From assembly GCA_041658605.1 (NCBI GenBank), contig JBAZZU010000045.1:1-13425 (forward strand): DNA of 13,425 nucleotides. The letters are read 5' to 3'. Shown in pieces: positions 5,306 to 12,581 of the stretch. The notes beneath the pieces were generated by a model. The model was given only the letters and a program-made list of their open reading frames with translations, was not told the DNA's origin and made no database searches. The stretch comes from JBAZWE01 sp041658605 (GTDB lineage: Bacteria; Actinomycetota; Thermoleophilia; BMS3ABIN01). Position numbers and translations under genes: made by a program. Within the stretch, counting starts at the first letter, position 1, and each line of letters opens with the position of its first letter.

Positions 5306-6181
5306 ATGACAGAACAACATCAGAAACGCGTAGAGATCCTCCTTGAGGCTCTTCCTTATATAAAGCAGTTCTCGGGCAAGACTGTCGTCATCAAGTATGG
5401 CGGTGCTGCGATGAAGAGCGATGAGCTTAAGGAAGGGTTCGCTACGGATATCGCCTTGCTCAAGTATGTGGGGATGAATCCCGTCATCGTGCATGGCGGC
5501 GGTCCTGATATCAGCGCCTACATGGAGAAGCTTTCCATGGAGGTCAGGTTTGTGCAGGGGGTGCGGGTGACGACTCCTGAGGCCATGGAGGTCATCAAGA
5601 TGGTGCTCCTCGGCAAGATCAACAAGGAGGTCGTCGCGCTCATCAACCAGCACGGCGTCCCCGCGGTCGGGCTCGGCGGCGACGATGGCCAGCTGATCGT
5701 GGCCGAGAAGAAAAAAATATTCGATGACAGCGGCGCTGAGATAGACACGGGGCAGGTGGGCCGCATCGTGGACATCAACACCGAGGTGCTGGAAAGCCTG
5801 GGCGGCGATTTCATCCCGGTTGTCTCAGCCGGGGGCGCCGGCCTCGATGGCACCAGCTATAACGTCAACGCCGACGAGGTGGCTGCTTTCCTGGCGGTAG
5901 CCCTGGAGGCCGAAAAGGCGATCTTCCTCACCGATGTGGAGGGGCTCTACGAGGACATCGATGACCCCGGTTCGCTGATATCCCAGTGTACGCTCAAGGA
6001 CATCGAGGCCAAGCTGGCCGGAGGCTCGATCTCGAAGGGCATGATTCCCAAGCTCAGCGCGGTTACCACGGCGCTGGCCGGCGGTGTCAACAGCGCCCAT
6101 ATCATCGACGGCCGGGTGCCGCATGCGGTGCTGCTTGAGGTTTTCACGCGGACTGGTATTGGGACGAAAATTGATGCGTGA
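5306..6181 (+). CDS. argB: Acetylglutamate kinase ArgB
   Basis: ArgB phosphorylates N-acetylglutamate with ATP, the second and usually feedback-controlled step. The 291-residue protein has the amino-acid-kinase motifs KYGGAAM (30-36) and VHGGGPDIS (62-70), a conserved NVNADEVAAFLAVAL, FLTDVEGLY, and KGMIPKLSA near the C terminus. The N-terminal helix before the first motif (ILLEALPYIKQFSGK, about 11-25) and the C-terminal LLEVFTRTGIGTKI are features of arginine-inhibited hexameric forms, so feedback inhibition is likely (inference). At 122-128 the sequence is GLGGDDG, where many homologues have GLSGKDG; from memory, actinobacterial enzymes often carry an acidic residue at the Lys position. 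The ATG is well placed behind GGGAGG. It is flanked on both sides by copies of the same repeat element. Confidence 0.97.
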   Translation: MTEQHQKRVEILLEALPYIKQFSGKTVVIKYGGAAMKSDELKEGFATDIALLKYVGMNPVIVHGGGPDISAYMEKLSMEVRFVQGVRVTTPEAMEVIKMVLLGKINKEVVALINQHGVPAVGLGGDDGQLIVAEKKKIFDDSGAEIDTGQVGRIVDINTEVLESLGGDFIPVVSAGGAGLDGTSYNVNADEVAAFLAVALEAEKAIFLTDVEGLYEDIDDPGSLISQCTLKDIEAKLAGGSISKGMIPKLSAVTTALAGGVNSAHIIDGRVPHAVLLEVFTRTGIGTKIDA

Positions 6182-6184
6182 GTG

Positions 6185-6503
6185 GAAGAGCAGATTCCTC
6201 GTCGCTACGCTCCTCGGAATGACAGGCTGTTGTCATCCTGAGCGCAGCGAAGGATCTGCTTTTGTGGGTTGCAGGGAAGAGCAGATTCCTCGTCGCTACG
6301 CTCCTCGGAATGACAATTGGGGGGGCTACGCTCCTCGGAATGACAGGCTGTTGTCATCCTGAGCGCAGCGAAGGATCTGCTTTTGTGGGTTGCAGGGAAG
6401 AGCAGATTCCTCGTCGCTACGCTCCTCGGAATGACAATTGGGGGGGCTACGCTCCTCGGAATGACAGGCTATTGTCATCCTGAGCGAAGCGAAGGATCTG
6501 CTT
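6185..6503. repeat. Tandem array (121-bp period) of the interspersed inverted-repeat element between argB and argD
   Basis: Two units, 6221-6341 and 6342-6462, are identical by eye over all 121 bases. They are preceded by a partial copy of the right arm (about 6185-6220) and followed by a partial left arm (6463-6503). Each unit contains one 87-bp element bounded by TTGTCAT and ATGACAA (6230-6316 and 6351-6437), then a G7 run and a second partial copy of the right arm (GGCTACGCTCCTCGGAATGA). The array fills nearly the whole 341-base gap. Frames open through it (6084-6362 and 6262-6483) are artefacts of the repeat. It has no spacers of the CRISPR kind. Each element could fold into a long hairpin in the operon mRNA. 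Confidence 0.9.
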
Positions 6504-6522
6504 AATAGAATGACGTAATGCT

Positions 6523-7785
6523 ATGACTGACATAATTCAACAATACGAAAAGTACATAATGCCGACCTATGGACGCCAGCCGGTTGTCTTCGTTCGTGGC
6601 AACGGCTGCTACCTCTATGACGAGGCCGGCGACGCTTATCTTGACTTCGTTTCCGGACTTTCGATCAGTAACCTCGGCCATTGTCATCCTGCCGTCGTGA
6701 AGGCGGTCCAGGCGCAGGTTGCCGAGCTTATCCATACCTGTAACCTTTATTACACCAAGCCCGGCGTCGAACTGGCGAAGCTTATCTCTGAAAACAGCCT
6801 CGGCGGCAAGGTCTTCTTCTCAAACAGCGGCGCCGAGGCTAACGAGTGCGCTATCAAGCTGGCGCGCAAATACGGTCGCGACAAGGCGGGGGAGGCTGGC
6901 CCAGTCACCGGCCCCAGCGGTGATACCGGTCCAGGCTCCGGCGCTGGCAGTGATTCCGGCGGCGCGGCCAAGCACTGCATCATCTCCCTGGAGAACGGAT
7001 TTCACGGGCGGACGATGGCTACCTTGAGCGCCACGGCCCAGCCGGCCAAGCAGGAGCCGTTCAAGCCGCTGCTGCCCGGGTTCACGTATGTGCCGCGCAA
7101 TGACATCAGCGCTCTTGAACGCGAGATGGACGATGACGTCTGCGCCGTCATGCTGGAAGTGGTGCAGGGCGAGGGCGGCGTCTGGCCGCTGGACCAGACT
7201 TATCTCGAAGCGGCGCGCGAGCTGGCCACACGCCACGATGCCCTGCTCATCTTCGATGAAGTCCAGACCGGCCTTGGCCGCACGGGAAAACTTTTTGCGT
7301 ACGAGCATTCGGGGGTAATACCCGATGTAATGACCCTGGCCAAAAGCCTCGGCGGGGCGCTTCCCATCGGCGCCACAATCGCCGCACCTGCGTATTCCGA
7401 CGTGCTTGGCCCCGGCATGCACGGCTCCACTTTCGGCGGGGGGCCGGTCGCCTGCGCGGCGGGAGTCGCGGTCATGCGTGAACTGACCGCCGAAGGTTTT
7501 CTCGCCAGCGTCGAGACAAAAGGCGAATACATGCGCTCGCTGCTGGGTAAGCTGCAGGATGACGGCCTGATAACCGAAGTGCGGGGAATGGGCCTGATGC
7601 TGGCGATCGAGCTTGCCGAACCGCTGGCGGCCGAAATCGTCACGCAGGCGCTCGGGCAGAAGATCATCCTTAATAACACGTCTGACAGGACCATCCGCTT
7701 CCTGCCGCCGCTGGTGGTGGAAGAAGGAATGCTCGAAGCCGTGGTCGAATTTCTGCAGACCGCACTTTCTTCATCAAAAGACTGA
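6523..7785 (+). CDS. argD: Acetylornithine aminotransferase ArgD with Gly/Pro/Ser-rich insertion
   Basis: ArgD is a PLP-dependent class III aminotransferase that makes N-acetylornithine from N-acetylglutamate semialdehyde and glutamate. The 420-residue protein shows NSGAEANECAIKLARK (about 101-116), ENGFHGRT (157-164), VVQGEGGVWP, IFDEVQTGLGRTG with Asp245 for the PLP ring nitrogen, TLAKSLGGALPIGA with Lys274 as the Schiff-base lysine, and HGSTFGG. The odd part is a stretch at about 121-149, rich in Gly, Pro and Ser with collagen-like GP steps, inserted between the KYG of the large domain and ENGFHGRT. Most homologues have only a few residues there, so this enzyme is longer than the usual 390-400. 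The PLP and substrate motifs are intact, so activity is probably kept. No good ribosome-binding site precedes the ATG, and the repeat array ends about 20 bases upstream. Confidence 0.96.
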   Translation: MTDIIQQYEKYIMPTYGRQPVVFVRGNGCYLYDEAGDAYLDFVSGLSISNLGHCHPAVVKAVQAQVAELIHTCNLYYTKPGVELAKLISENSLGGKVFFSNSGAEANECAIKLARKYGRDKAGEAGPVTGPSGDTGPGSGAGSDSGGAAKHCIISLENGFHGRTMATLSATAQPAKQEPFKPLLPGFTYVPRNDISALEREMDDDVCAVMLEVVQGEGGVWPLDQTYLEAARELATRHDALLIFDEVQTGLGRTGKLFAYEHSGVIPDVMTLAKSLGGALPIGATIAAPAYSDVLGPGMHGSTFGGGPVACAAGVAVMRELTAEGFLASVETKGEYMRSLLGKLQDDGLITEVRGMGLMLAIELAEPLAAEIVTQALGQKIILNNTSDRTIRFLPPLVVEEGMLEAVVEFLQTALSSSKD

Positions 7786-7795
7786 TAGAGGCTCA

Positions 7796-8710
7796 ATGAA
7801 AGATTATCTGAAAGTAATGGATTTGACGCCCGGCGAGATAATCGCCCTGATCGAAGCCGCCAAGGCCAACATGGGGGAACGTTCAGACGTTCTGGCCGGC
7901 AAGACCCTGGGCATGATATTCGCCAAGCCTTCCACCCGTACGCGGGTGTCGTTCACTGTCGGAGCCTACGAACTCGGCGCCCACATAATGTTCATCTCCG
8001 AAAACGAGATGCAGCTGGGGCGGGGCGAGACCATCGAGGATACCGCGCGCGTGCTTTCCAGCTATCTGGATGGCGTCGTCATCCGCACTTACAACCAGAA
8101 TGATCTTGAACGGTTCGCGGCCGTTGCGGATATCCCGGTCATCAACGGGCTCACCGACGACCGCCACCCATGTCAGGCGCTGGCCGACCTGATGACGATA
8201 TCGCAGTTTCATGACGACCTCACGAAAGTGAAAGTGGTATTCCTCGGCGACGGCAATAACGTTGCATCCTCGCTGGCGAACGTCTGCGCGGCGGTGGGCG
8301 CCCACGTTGTCATTTGCACGCCTTCCGAACTTACCCTGCCTGACTGGTCGGTAGCGGAATCCAGGCAGATCGCTCAGGAGAACGGCGGCAAGGTCGAGTT
8401 CACCTCTGACCCCGGCGAGGCGGCCCTGGACGCCGACTTCCTCTACACGGATGTCTGGTTCAGCATGGGGCAGCAGCGGGTCCCGGAGAAGAGCCTGCAG
8501 CTGGAGCCGTATCGCATCGACGCGGCCCTCCTGGCCCTCGCGGCTCCGGATTGCCGTGTCATGCACTGCCTGCCCGCGCACCGGGGCGAGGAGATAACGG
8601 CGGATGTCATCGACAGCCCCAGGTCCATAGTATTTCAGCAGGCAGAGAACCGCCTGCACGTGCAGAAAGAGCTGCTGAAACTGCTGATGGGAAACGATGC
8701 GCAAGCGTGA
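7796..8710 (+). CDS. argF: Ornithine carbamoyltransferase ArgF
   Basis: ArgF joins carbamoyl phosphate and ornithine to give citrulline. The ATG at 7796 lies ten bases after the argD stop and starts MKDYLKVMDLTPGEI, the normal family start. The frame is open back to 7613, but that part lies within argD and is not coding. The resulting 304 residues is a usual length. The carbamoyl-phosphate motif STRTR is at 46-50 within FAKPSTRTR, HPCQALADL at 124-132, and the ornithine-binding HCLPAHRGEE at 257-266 with the conserved Cys258. These assign it to the anabolic ornithine enzyme rather than aspartate carbamoyltransferase. The last 14 bases overlap argR, so the two are probably translated together. 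Confidence 0.97.
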   Translation: MKDYLKVMDLTPGEIIALIEAAKANMGERSDVLAGKTLGMIFAKPSTRTRVSFTVGAYELGAHIMFISENEMQLGRGETIEDTARVLSSYLDGVVIRTYNQNDLERFAAVADIPVINGLTDDRHPCQALADLMTISQFHDDLTKVKVVFLGDGNNVASSLANVCAAVGAHVVICTPSELTLPDWSVAESRQIAQENGGKVEFTSDPGEAALDADFLYTDVWFSMGQQRVPEKSLQLEPYRIDAALLALAAPDCRVMHCLPAHRGEEITADVIDSPRSIVFQQAENRLHVQKELLKLLMGNDAQA

Positions 8711-9164
8711 GCGCCAGCAGCTGATCGAGACTCTGGTCAAACAGAAGCCGCTGTCCAGGCAGGAAGAGCTGGTCGCGGCGCTGAATGGGTTCGGATGCAG
8801 GGTGACGCAGGCGACTGTTTCCCGCGACATAAGGGAGCTGGGGCTGCAGAAGGGTACGGACCGCAACGGACGGGTACGCTATGTGGTGCCGCCGCCGCGG
8901 GTCAGGAGAGACCCGCAGGAGGTTCTCTTAAGGGTATTGCGCGAGTCGTCGGCGACGGTGCAGAGCGCGCAGAACCTGGTGGTTATCAAGGCGGAGCCCG
9001 GGACCGCGCCGACGATAGGCAGGGTGCTCGACGAGCTTGAGGAATCGGACGTCGTGGGAACGGTAGCAGGCGACGACACGGTGCTGATGGTAATGCCAGA
9101 CGCGACAAGCGCGCGCAGGATGACAGAATTTTTGGAAACCCGGATTGAACCGGAACTGAAATAG
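8697..9164 (+). CDS. argR: Arginine repressor ArgR
   Basis: ArgR is a hexameric repressor that binds ARG boxes when loaded with arginine. The 155-residue protein has the winged-helix domain at the N terminus with the recognition segment VTQATVSRDIRELGL (36-50), including the signature SRDI. The C-terminal hexamerisation and arginine-binding domain includes PGTAPTIGRVLDEL (101-114) and GTVAGDDTVL (121-130), whose two Asp residues contact arginine in known members. It overlaps argF by 14 bases and is followed by argG after nine. As part of the operon it controls, it should limit its own expression through the operator upstream of argJ. Length and motifs are complete, so it is probably functional. 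Confidence 0.97.
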   Translation: MRKRERQQLIETLVKQKPLSRQEELVAALNGFGCRVTQATVSRDIRELGLQKGTDRNGRVRYVVPPPRVRRDPQEVLLRVLRESSATVQSAQNLVVIKAEPGTAPTIGRVLDELEESDVVGTVAGDDTVLMVMPDATSARRMTEFLETRIEPELK

Positions 9165-9173
9165 AGGAAATAA

Positions 9174-10373
9174 ATGAGTGCTCAGGATAAAAAAGTAGTT
9201 CTTGCATATTCCGGCGGTCTCGACACCTCGGTTATGATCGCCTGGCTGAAAGAGAAACACGGCCTCGATACGGTCGCCGTGCTCGTGGACGCCGGACGCG
9301 CTTCCGGCCTGGACGGTTTAAAGCAGAAGGCGCTGGACATCGGCGCCGTCGAAGCCGTCGTCGTTGACGCAAAGGAAGAATTTGCCAATGATTTCATCAT
9401 CCCGGCGCTGGCGGCCAACGCCCTTTACGAGGAAAAATATCCGCTGGTGAGCGCCCTTTCGCGGCCGCTGATCTGCAAGGTGCTGGTCGAGGCGGCGCAT
9501 AAAAGCGGCGCCACGGCTGTCGCGCATGGTTGTACCGCCAAGGGCAACGACCAGGTCCGTTTCGACCTGGGCATACGCTCGCTCGACCCGTCGCTGGAGA
9601 TTCTGGCGCCGGCGCGCGAGTGGGGCATGACCCGCGAACAGTCGATGGAGTACGCCGAAGCGCGGGGCATACCCATCCCGCTCAAGAAGGAAAGCCCATA
9701 CAGCATCGATGAGAACCTCTGGGGCCGGACGGTAGAATGCGGGCCTCTCGAAGACCCCTGGCTGGAACCGCCCGAGGATGCCTTTGCCGTGACCTGCGCG
9801 CCCGCGGACGCGCCGGACGAACCGGCGTATGTAGAGGTCGAATTCAAGGCGGGTGTGCCCATCGTCCTCGATGGCAAAGCCCGGTCCCTGGTCGACCTGG
9901 TTTCCAGCATAGACGAGATTGCTGGCGCCCATGGTTTCGGCCGCGTCGACATGATGGAGAACCGGCTTGTGGGCATAAAGTCGCGTGAGGTTTACGAGGT
10001 GCCTGGTTCGCTGGCGCTTATAATGGCCCATCGTGAGCTCGAGGACATGACCCTGCCACGTGAGCTGGTCCACTACAAGCGGGGCCTGGAGCAGAAGTTC
10101 GCCGACATGACCTACAACGGCGGCTGGTTCGATCCGCTCATGGACGCCATACGCGCTTTCATGGCCGAAACGCAGAAACGCGTCAGCGGCACGGTGCGCT
10201 TAAAATTTTTTAAAGGCTCGTGTATCGTAGCCGGCCGCAAGTCCCCGAATTCGCTCTACGATTTCGGTCTTGCCACCTACGGTGGAGAGGACGCCTTCAG
10301 CCACGAGGCGGCAAAGGGATTCTGCGAACTCTGGGGCCTGCCGCTGGAAGTCTGGGCCAGGAAGAACAAGTAG
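9174..10373 (+). CDS. argG: Argininosuccinate synthase ArgG
   Basis: ArgG condenses citrulline and aspartate with ATP cleavage to AMP and pyrophosphate. The 399-residue protein has the N-type ATP pyrophosphatase loop AYSGGLDTS (11-19) and the family motifs YPLVSALSRPLI, VAHGCTAKGNDQVRFD and SPYSIDENLWGRTVECG. GRVDMMENRLVGIKSREVYEVP and the C-terminal VSGTVRLKFFKGSCIVAGRKSPNSLY complete the enzyme. The segment after the second beta strand reads VDAGRASG where many homologues have a VDVGQ-type sequence, a modest variation. An AGAGG sits just before the ATG, nine bases after the argR stop. A 146-base gap with a long inverted repeat separates it from argH. Confidence 0.97.
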   Translation: MSAQDKKVVLAYSGGLDTSVMIAWLKEKHGLDTVAVLVDAGRASGLDGLKQKALDIGAVEAVVVDAKEEFANDFIIPALAANALYEEKYPLVSALSRPLICKVLVEAAHKSGATAVAHGCTAKGNDQVRFDLGIRSLDPSLEILAPAREWGMTREQSMEYAEARGIPIPLKKESPYSIDENLWGRTVECGPLEDPWLEPPEDAFAVTCAPADAPDEPAYVEVEFKAGVPIVLDGKARSLVDLVSSIDEIAGAHGFGRVDMMENRLVGIKSREVYEVPGSLALIMAHRELEDMTLPRELVHYKRGLEQKFADMTYNGGWFDPLMDAIRAFMAETQKRVSGTVRLKFFKGSCIVAGRKSPNSLYDFGLATYGGEDAFSHEAAKGFCELWGLPLEVWARKNK

Positions 10374-10397
10374 AGAAGAGAAGCTCAAACGTTACGT

Positions 10398-10469
10398 CCA
10401 GGGCATGATATTTCCGCCGCAGCGTTTGACGAAGTCGCATTCAGCGAAGGCGGGAATATCATGCCATGG
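10398..10469. repeat. Long inverted repeat in the argG-argH gap
   Basis: GGCATGATATTTCCGCC (10402-10418) and GGCGGGAATATCATGCC (10449-10465) are inverted copies with one difference, which would be a G-U pair in RNA. With the flanks (10398-10418 and 10449-10469) the stem reaches 21 positions with two differences. The 30-base loop contains a little further pairing potential. No T-run follows, so it is not an ordinary terminator. It could be an mRNA processing or stability element, an attenuator between argG and argH, a dispersed repeat or a binding site for a dimeric protein. Confidence 0.75.
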
Positions 10470-10513
10470 GCACCACCGACATAACAGGCATCACTTACAA
10501 CAAGGACAACTGA
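10466..10513 (+). CDS. Possible 15-codon ORF just before argH
   Basis: An ATG at 10466 lies on the downstream edge of the inverted repeat and opens 15 codons (MGTTDITGITYNKDN) ending in TGA six bases before the argH ATG. There is no Arg codon, so classic arginine attenuation is not suggested. Its start region would be buried if the hairpin forms, which could couple folding to argH translation. The length is within chance expectation and no clear ribosome-binding site is seen. Confidence 0.15.
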   Translation: MGTTDITGITYNKDN

Positions 10514-10519
10514 GGCGAA

Positions 10520-11959
10520 ATGAGCGAAACAGACAACAACTCACACTTCTGGTCAGGACGTTTCGACCAGCCGCCGCATGAGCTCTTCCAGCAGCTCAAC
10601 GCCTCGATAACCTTCGACTGGCGTCTGGCTCCCTACGACATCCAGGGTTCGCTGGCCCATGCGCGCATGCTTTCCGGCATCGGCGTCCTGACGGCCGAAG
10701 AGTTCGGCCAGATCGAGAAGGGTCTCGGCCAGATCATGGTGGAGATAGCCCGTGGCGAGTTTGAGTTCAAGCTCGAAGACGAGGATATCCACTCGGCGAT
10801 CGAGAAGCGGCTCATTGAACAGATTGGCGATGCCGGTAAAAAACTGCACACGGCGCGCAGCCGCAACGACCAGGTCGCTACTGACCTGGCGCTGTTCCTG
10901 CAGGATCACATCGGCCAGCATCTTGCCGACCTGGTCTCGCTGCTGGAAATCTTTCTCAAGCAGGCGGAGGCGACACAGGATGTCATCATGCCCGGCTATA
11001 CACATATGCAGCGGGCGCAACCCGTGCTGCTGTCCCATCACCTTATTGCATATTTCGAGATGTTCTCGCGCGACCATGCGCGCCTCCTGCGGGCGCGTGA
11101 CGCCGCCCGGGTCATGCCGCTGGGGGCGGGTGCGCTGGCAGGTGTCAATTATCCTATCAACCGTGATGAGACTGCGGCCGAGCTGGGATTCGATTGTCCC
11201 GGCGCCAACTCGCTCGACGATGTCTCCAACCGCGACTTCGCGCTCGACTATTTAGGCGCGGCGTCGAATCTGAGCATGCATCTTTCACGTTTTGCCGCGG
11301 AGCTCATCCTCTGGTCGAGCGCCGAGTTCGGCTATGTCGAACTCTCGGACGCGTTCACATCGGGTTCCAGCATCATGCCGCAGAAGAAGAATGCCGATGC
11401 CTGCGAACTTATCCGCGCCAAGGCGGCGCGCGTGTCCGCCAACCTGCAGGGACTTACGACCCTGCTGACGGGCTTGCCGCTGGCCTACAACAAGGACATG
11501 CAGGAAGACAAGATCTATATATTCGAGACCGCCGACATACTGCTGGCGACCGTACCAGTCATGACGGAGATGGTTGCGACATTAAAGTTCAAGCCGGAGC
11601 GCATGCGCCAGGCCGCTGAGGAGAGCTTTACCATCGCCACGGAAGTCGCGGATTACTTGACGGGCAAGGGGCTGGCTTTCCGCGACGCCCATCGTATAAC
11701 GGGCGAGATGGTGCGCAAATGCATGGATGAGGGCCGCACCCTGGCCGATCTGACGCCTGCCGAGCTCAGTGGTTTTGCGGAGGAGTTTGACGATTCCTTC
11801 AGCAAGGTCGTCGATGTCGAGGCGGCCGTCGAGCGCAAGAACTCATATGGAGGGACAGCTTCCAGGCGGGTCAGCGAGCAGCTTTTGAGCGCATCGCGCC
11901 GGTTGGAGGGGCTGAAACAGACGCTCGGGGAACAGGTGCGTCCCGGGGAAACCGCCTAG
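10520..11959 (+). CDS. argH: Argininosuccinate lyase ArgH
   Basis: ArgH splits argininosuccinate into arginine and fumarate, the last step of the pathway. The 479-residue protein belongs to the fumarase/aspartase superfamily. It begins with the typical FWSGRFDQPP (about 10-19) and has TARSRNDQVATDLALF, PGYTHMQRAQPV with the catalytic-region His, and the flexible signature loop GSSIMPQKKNADACE (282-296), where Ser283 is the likely catalytic base. The loop has KKNAD in place of the more common KKNPD. The C-terminal region with YGGTASRRV is also normal. TGAGG lies about five bases before the ATG. The gene is separated from argG by a long inverted repeat. A DNA glycosylase gene follows after 22 bases. 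Confidence 0.97.
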   Translation: MSETDNNSHFWSGRFDQPPHELFQQLNASITFDWRLAPYDIQGSLAHARMLSGIGVLTAEEFGQIEKGLGQIMVEIARGEFEFKLEDEDIHSAIEKRLIEQIGDAGKKLHTARSRNDQVATDLALFLQDHIGQHLADLVSLLEIFLKQAEATQDVIMPGYTHMQRAQPVLLSHHLIAYFEMFSRDHARLLRARDAARVMPLGAGALAGVNYPINRDETAAELGFDCPGANSLDDVSNRDFALDYLGAASNLSMHLSRFAAELILWSSAEFGYVELSDAFTSGSSIMPQKKNADACELIRAKAARVSANLQGLTTLLTGLPLAYNKDMQEDKIYIFETADILLATVPVMTEMVATLKFKPERMRQAAEESFTIATEVADYLTGKGLAFRDAHRITGEMVRKCMDEGRTLADLTPAELSGFAEEFDDSFSKVVDVEAAVERKNSYGGTASRRVSEQLLSASRRLEGLKQTLGEQVRPGETA

Positions 11960-11981
11960 CCGTTGCCCGGCCGTTTGCCCG

Positions 11982-12581
11982 ATGCCGGAAAAGGTCCTCC
12001 CCAAATCCTTCTACGCCCGCAGGGTCCAGACCGTGGCCCGCGACCTGATCGGATGCAAACTCGAACACGACGGCGTCGGCGGGATAATCGTCGAGACGGA
12101 AGCCTATAACCGTAATGACCCCGCCTGCCATGCTTTCAGGGGCCAGACGGAGAGGAACAGGGTCATGTTTGGCCCGCCGGGCGTGGCATATATATACTTC
12201 ACCTATGGCATGCACCACCTTGTCAATATAGTATGCGAGGAGGACGGCGAGCCGGCGGCGGTGCTGATCCGGGCCCTGGAGCCCACGGACGGCATCGATG
12301 AGATGAAGCGCCGGCGTGATCCCGTACTGAACCTGGTGCAGTTGGCGAACGGTCCGGGCAAGATAGCCCAGGCGCTCGGCATCGACCTGAGGCATTACGG
12401 CCAGCCGGTCTACAGGGGCGGCCTCAAGGTGAGAGCCCGGGGCGCCGATTGGCAGAAACCGGGTATCGTGGCAACTTCGCGTATCGGCATCAAGGCCGGT
12501 ACTGAACATAAGTGGCGCTACTGCGCCGCCGAAAGCAGATTTCTGTCCCGGAAACTGAAGACAAAAGGGGAGGACAATTGA
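11982..12581 (+). CDS. DNA-3-methyladenine glycosylase (AAG/MPG family)
   Basis: This 199-residue protein matches the AAG/MPG family, which flips out and removes alkylated or deaminated purines such as 3-methyladenine in base-excision repair. VETEAY (37-42) contains the catalytic Glu40 and the intercalating Tyr42. ACHAFRGQTERNRVMFGPPG (48-67) includes His50, matching the human active-site His. YIYFTYGMHHLVNIV follows, then RALEP and NGPGKIAQALGI. All key residues appear present and the length is normal for bacterial members. No ribosome-binding site precedes the ATG, which lies 22 bases after argH, so expression may depend on ribosomes arriving from argH. It overlaps the next gene by four bases (TTGA). 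It has no evident link to arginine metabolism beyond shared transcription. Confidence 0.95.
   Translation: MPEKVLPKSFYARRVQTVARDLIGCKLEHDGVGGIIVETEAYNRNDPACHAFRGQTERNRVMFGPPGVAYIYFTYGMHHLVNIVCEEDGEPAAVLIRALEPTDGIDEMKRRRDPVLNLVQLANGPGKIAQALGIDLRHYGQPVYRGGLKVRARGADWQKPGIVATSRIGIKAGTEHKWRYCAAESRFLSRKLKTKGEDN

Noticed and set aside
6084..6483. Plus-strand open frames encoding repeated HPERSEGSAF-like peptides between argB and argD
   Set aside because: They are translations of the tandem inverted-repeat array, have no ribosome-binding site and overlap argB; such peptides are a well-known artefact of this kind of repeat.
6185..6503. CRISPR array
   Set aside because: The units are 121 bp, identical and directly adjacent, without short constant repeats separated by unique spacers, and no cas genes are near.
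7613..7795. N-terminal extension of ArgF starting inside argD
   Set aside because: The frame is open but lies in the argD coding region, while the ATG at 7796 gives the normal ArgF start and length.
10398..10469. Rho-independent terminator between argG and argH
   Set aside because: The stem is long, but no T-run follows on the plus strand and the loop is 30 bases, so the usual terminator form is missing.
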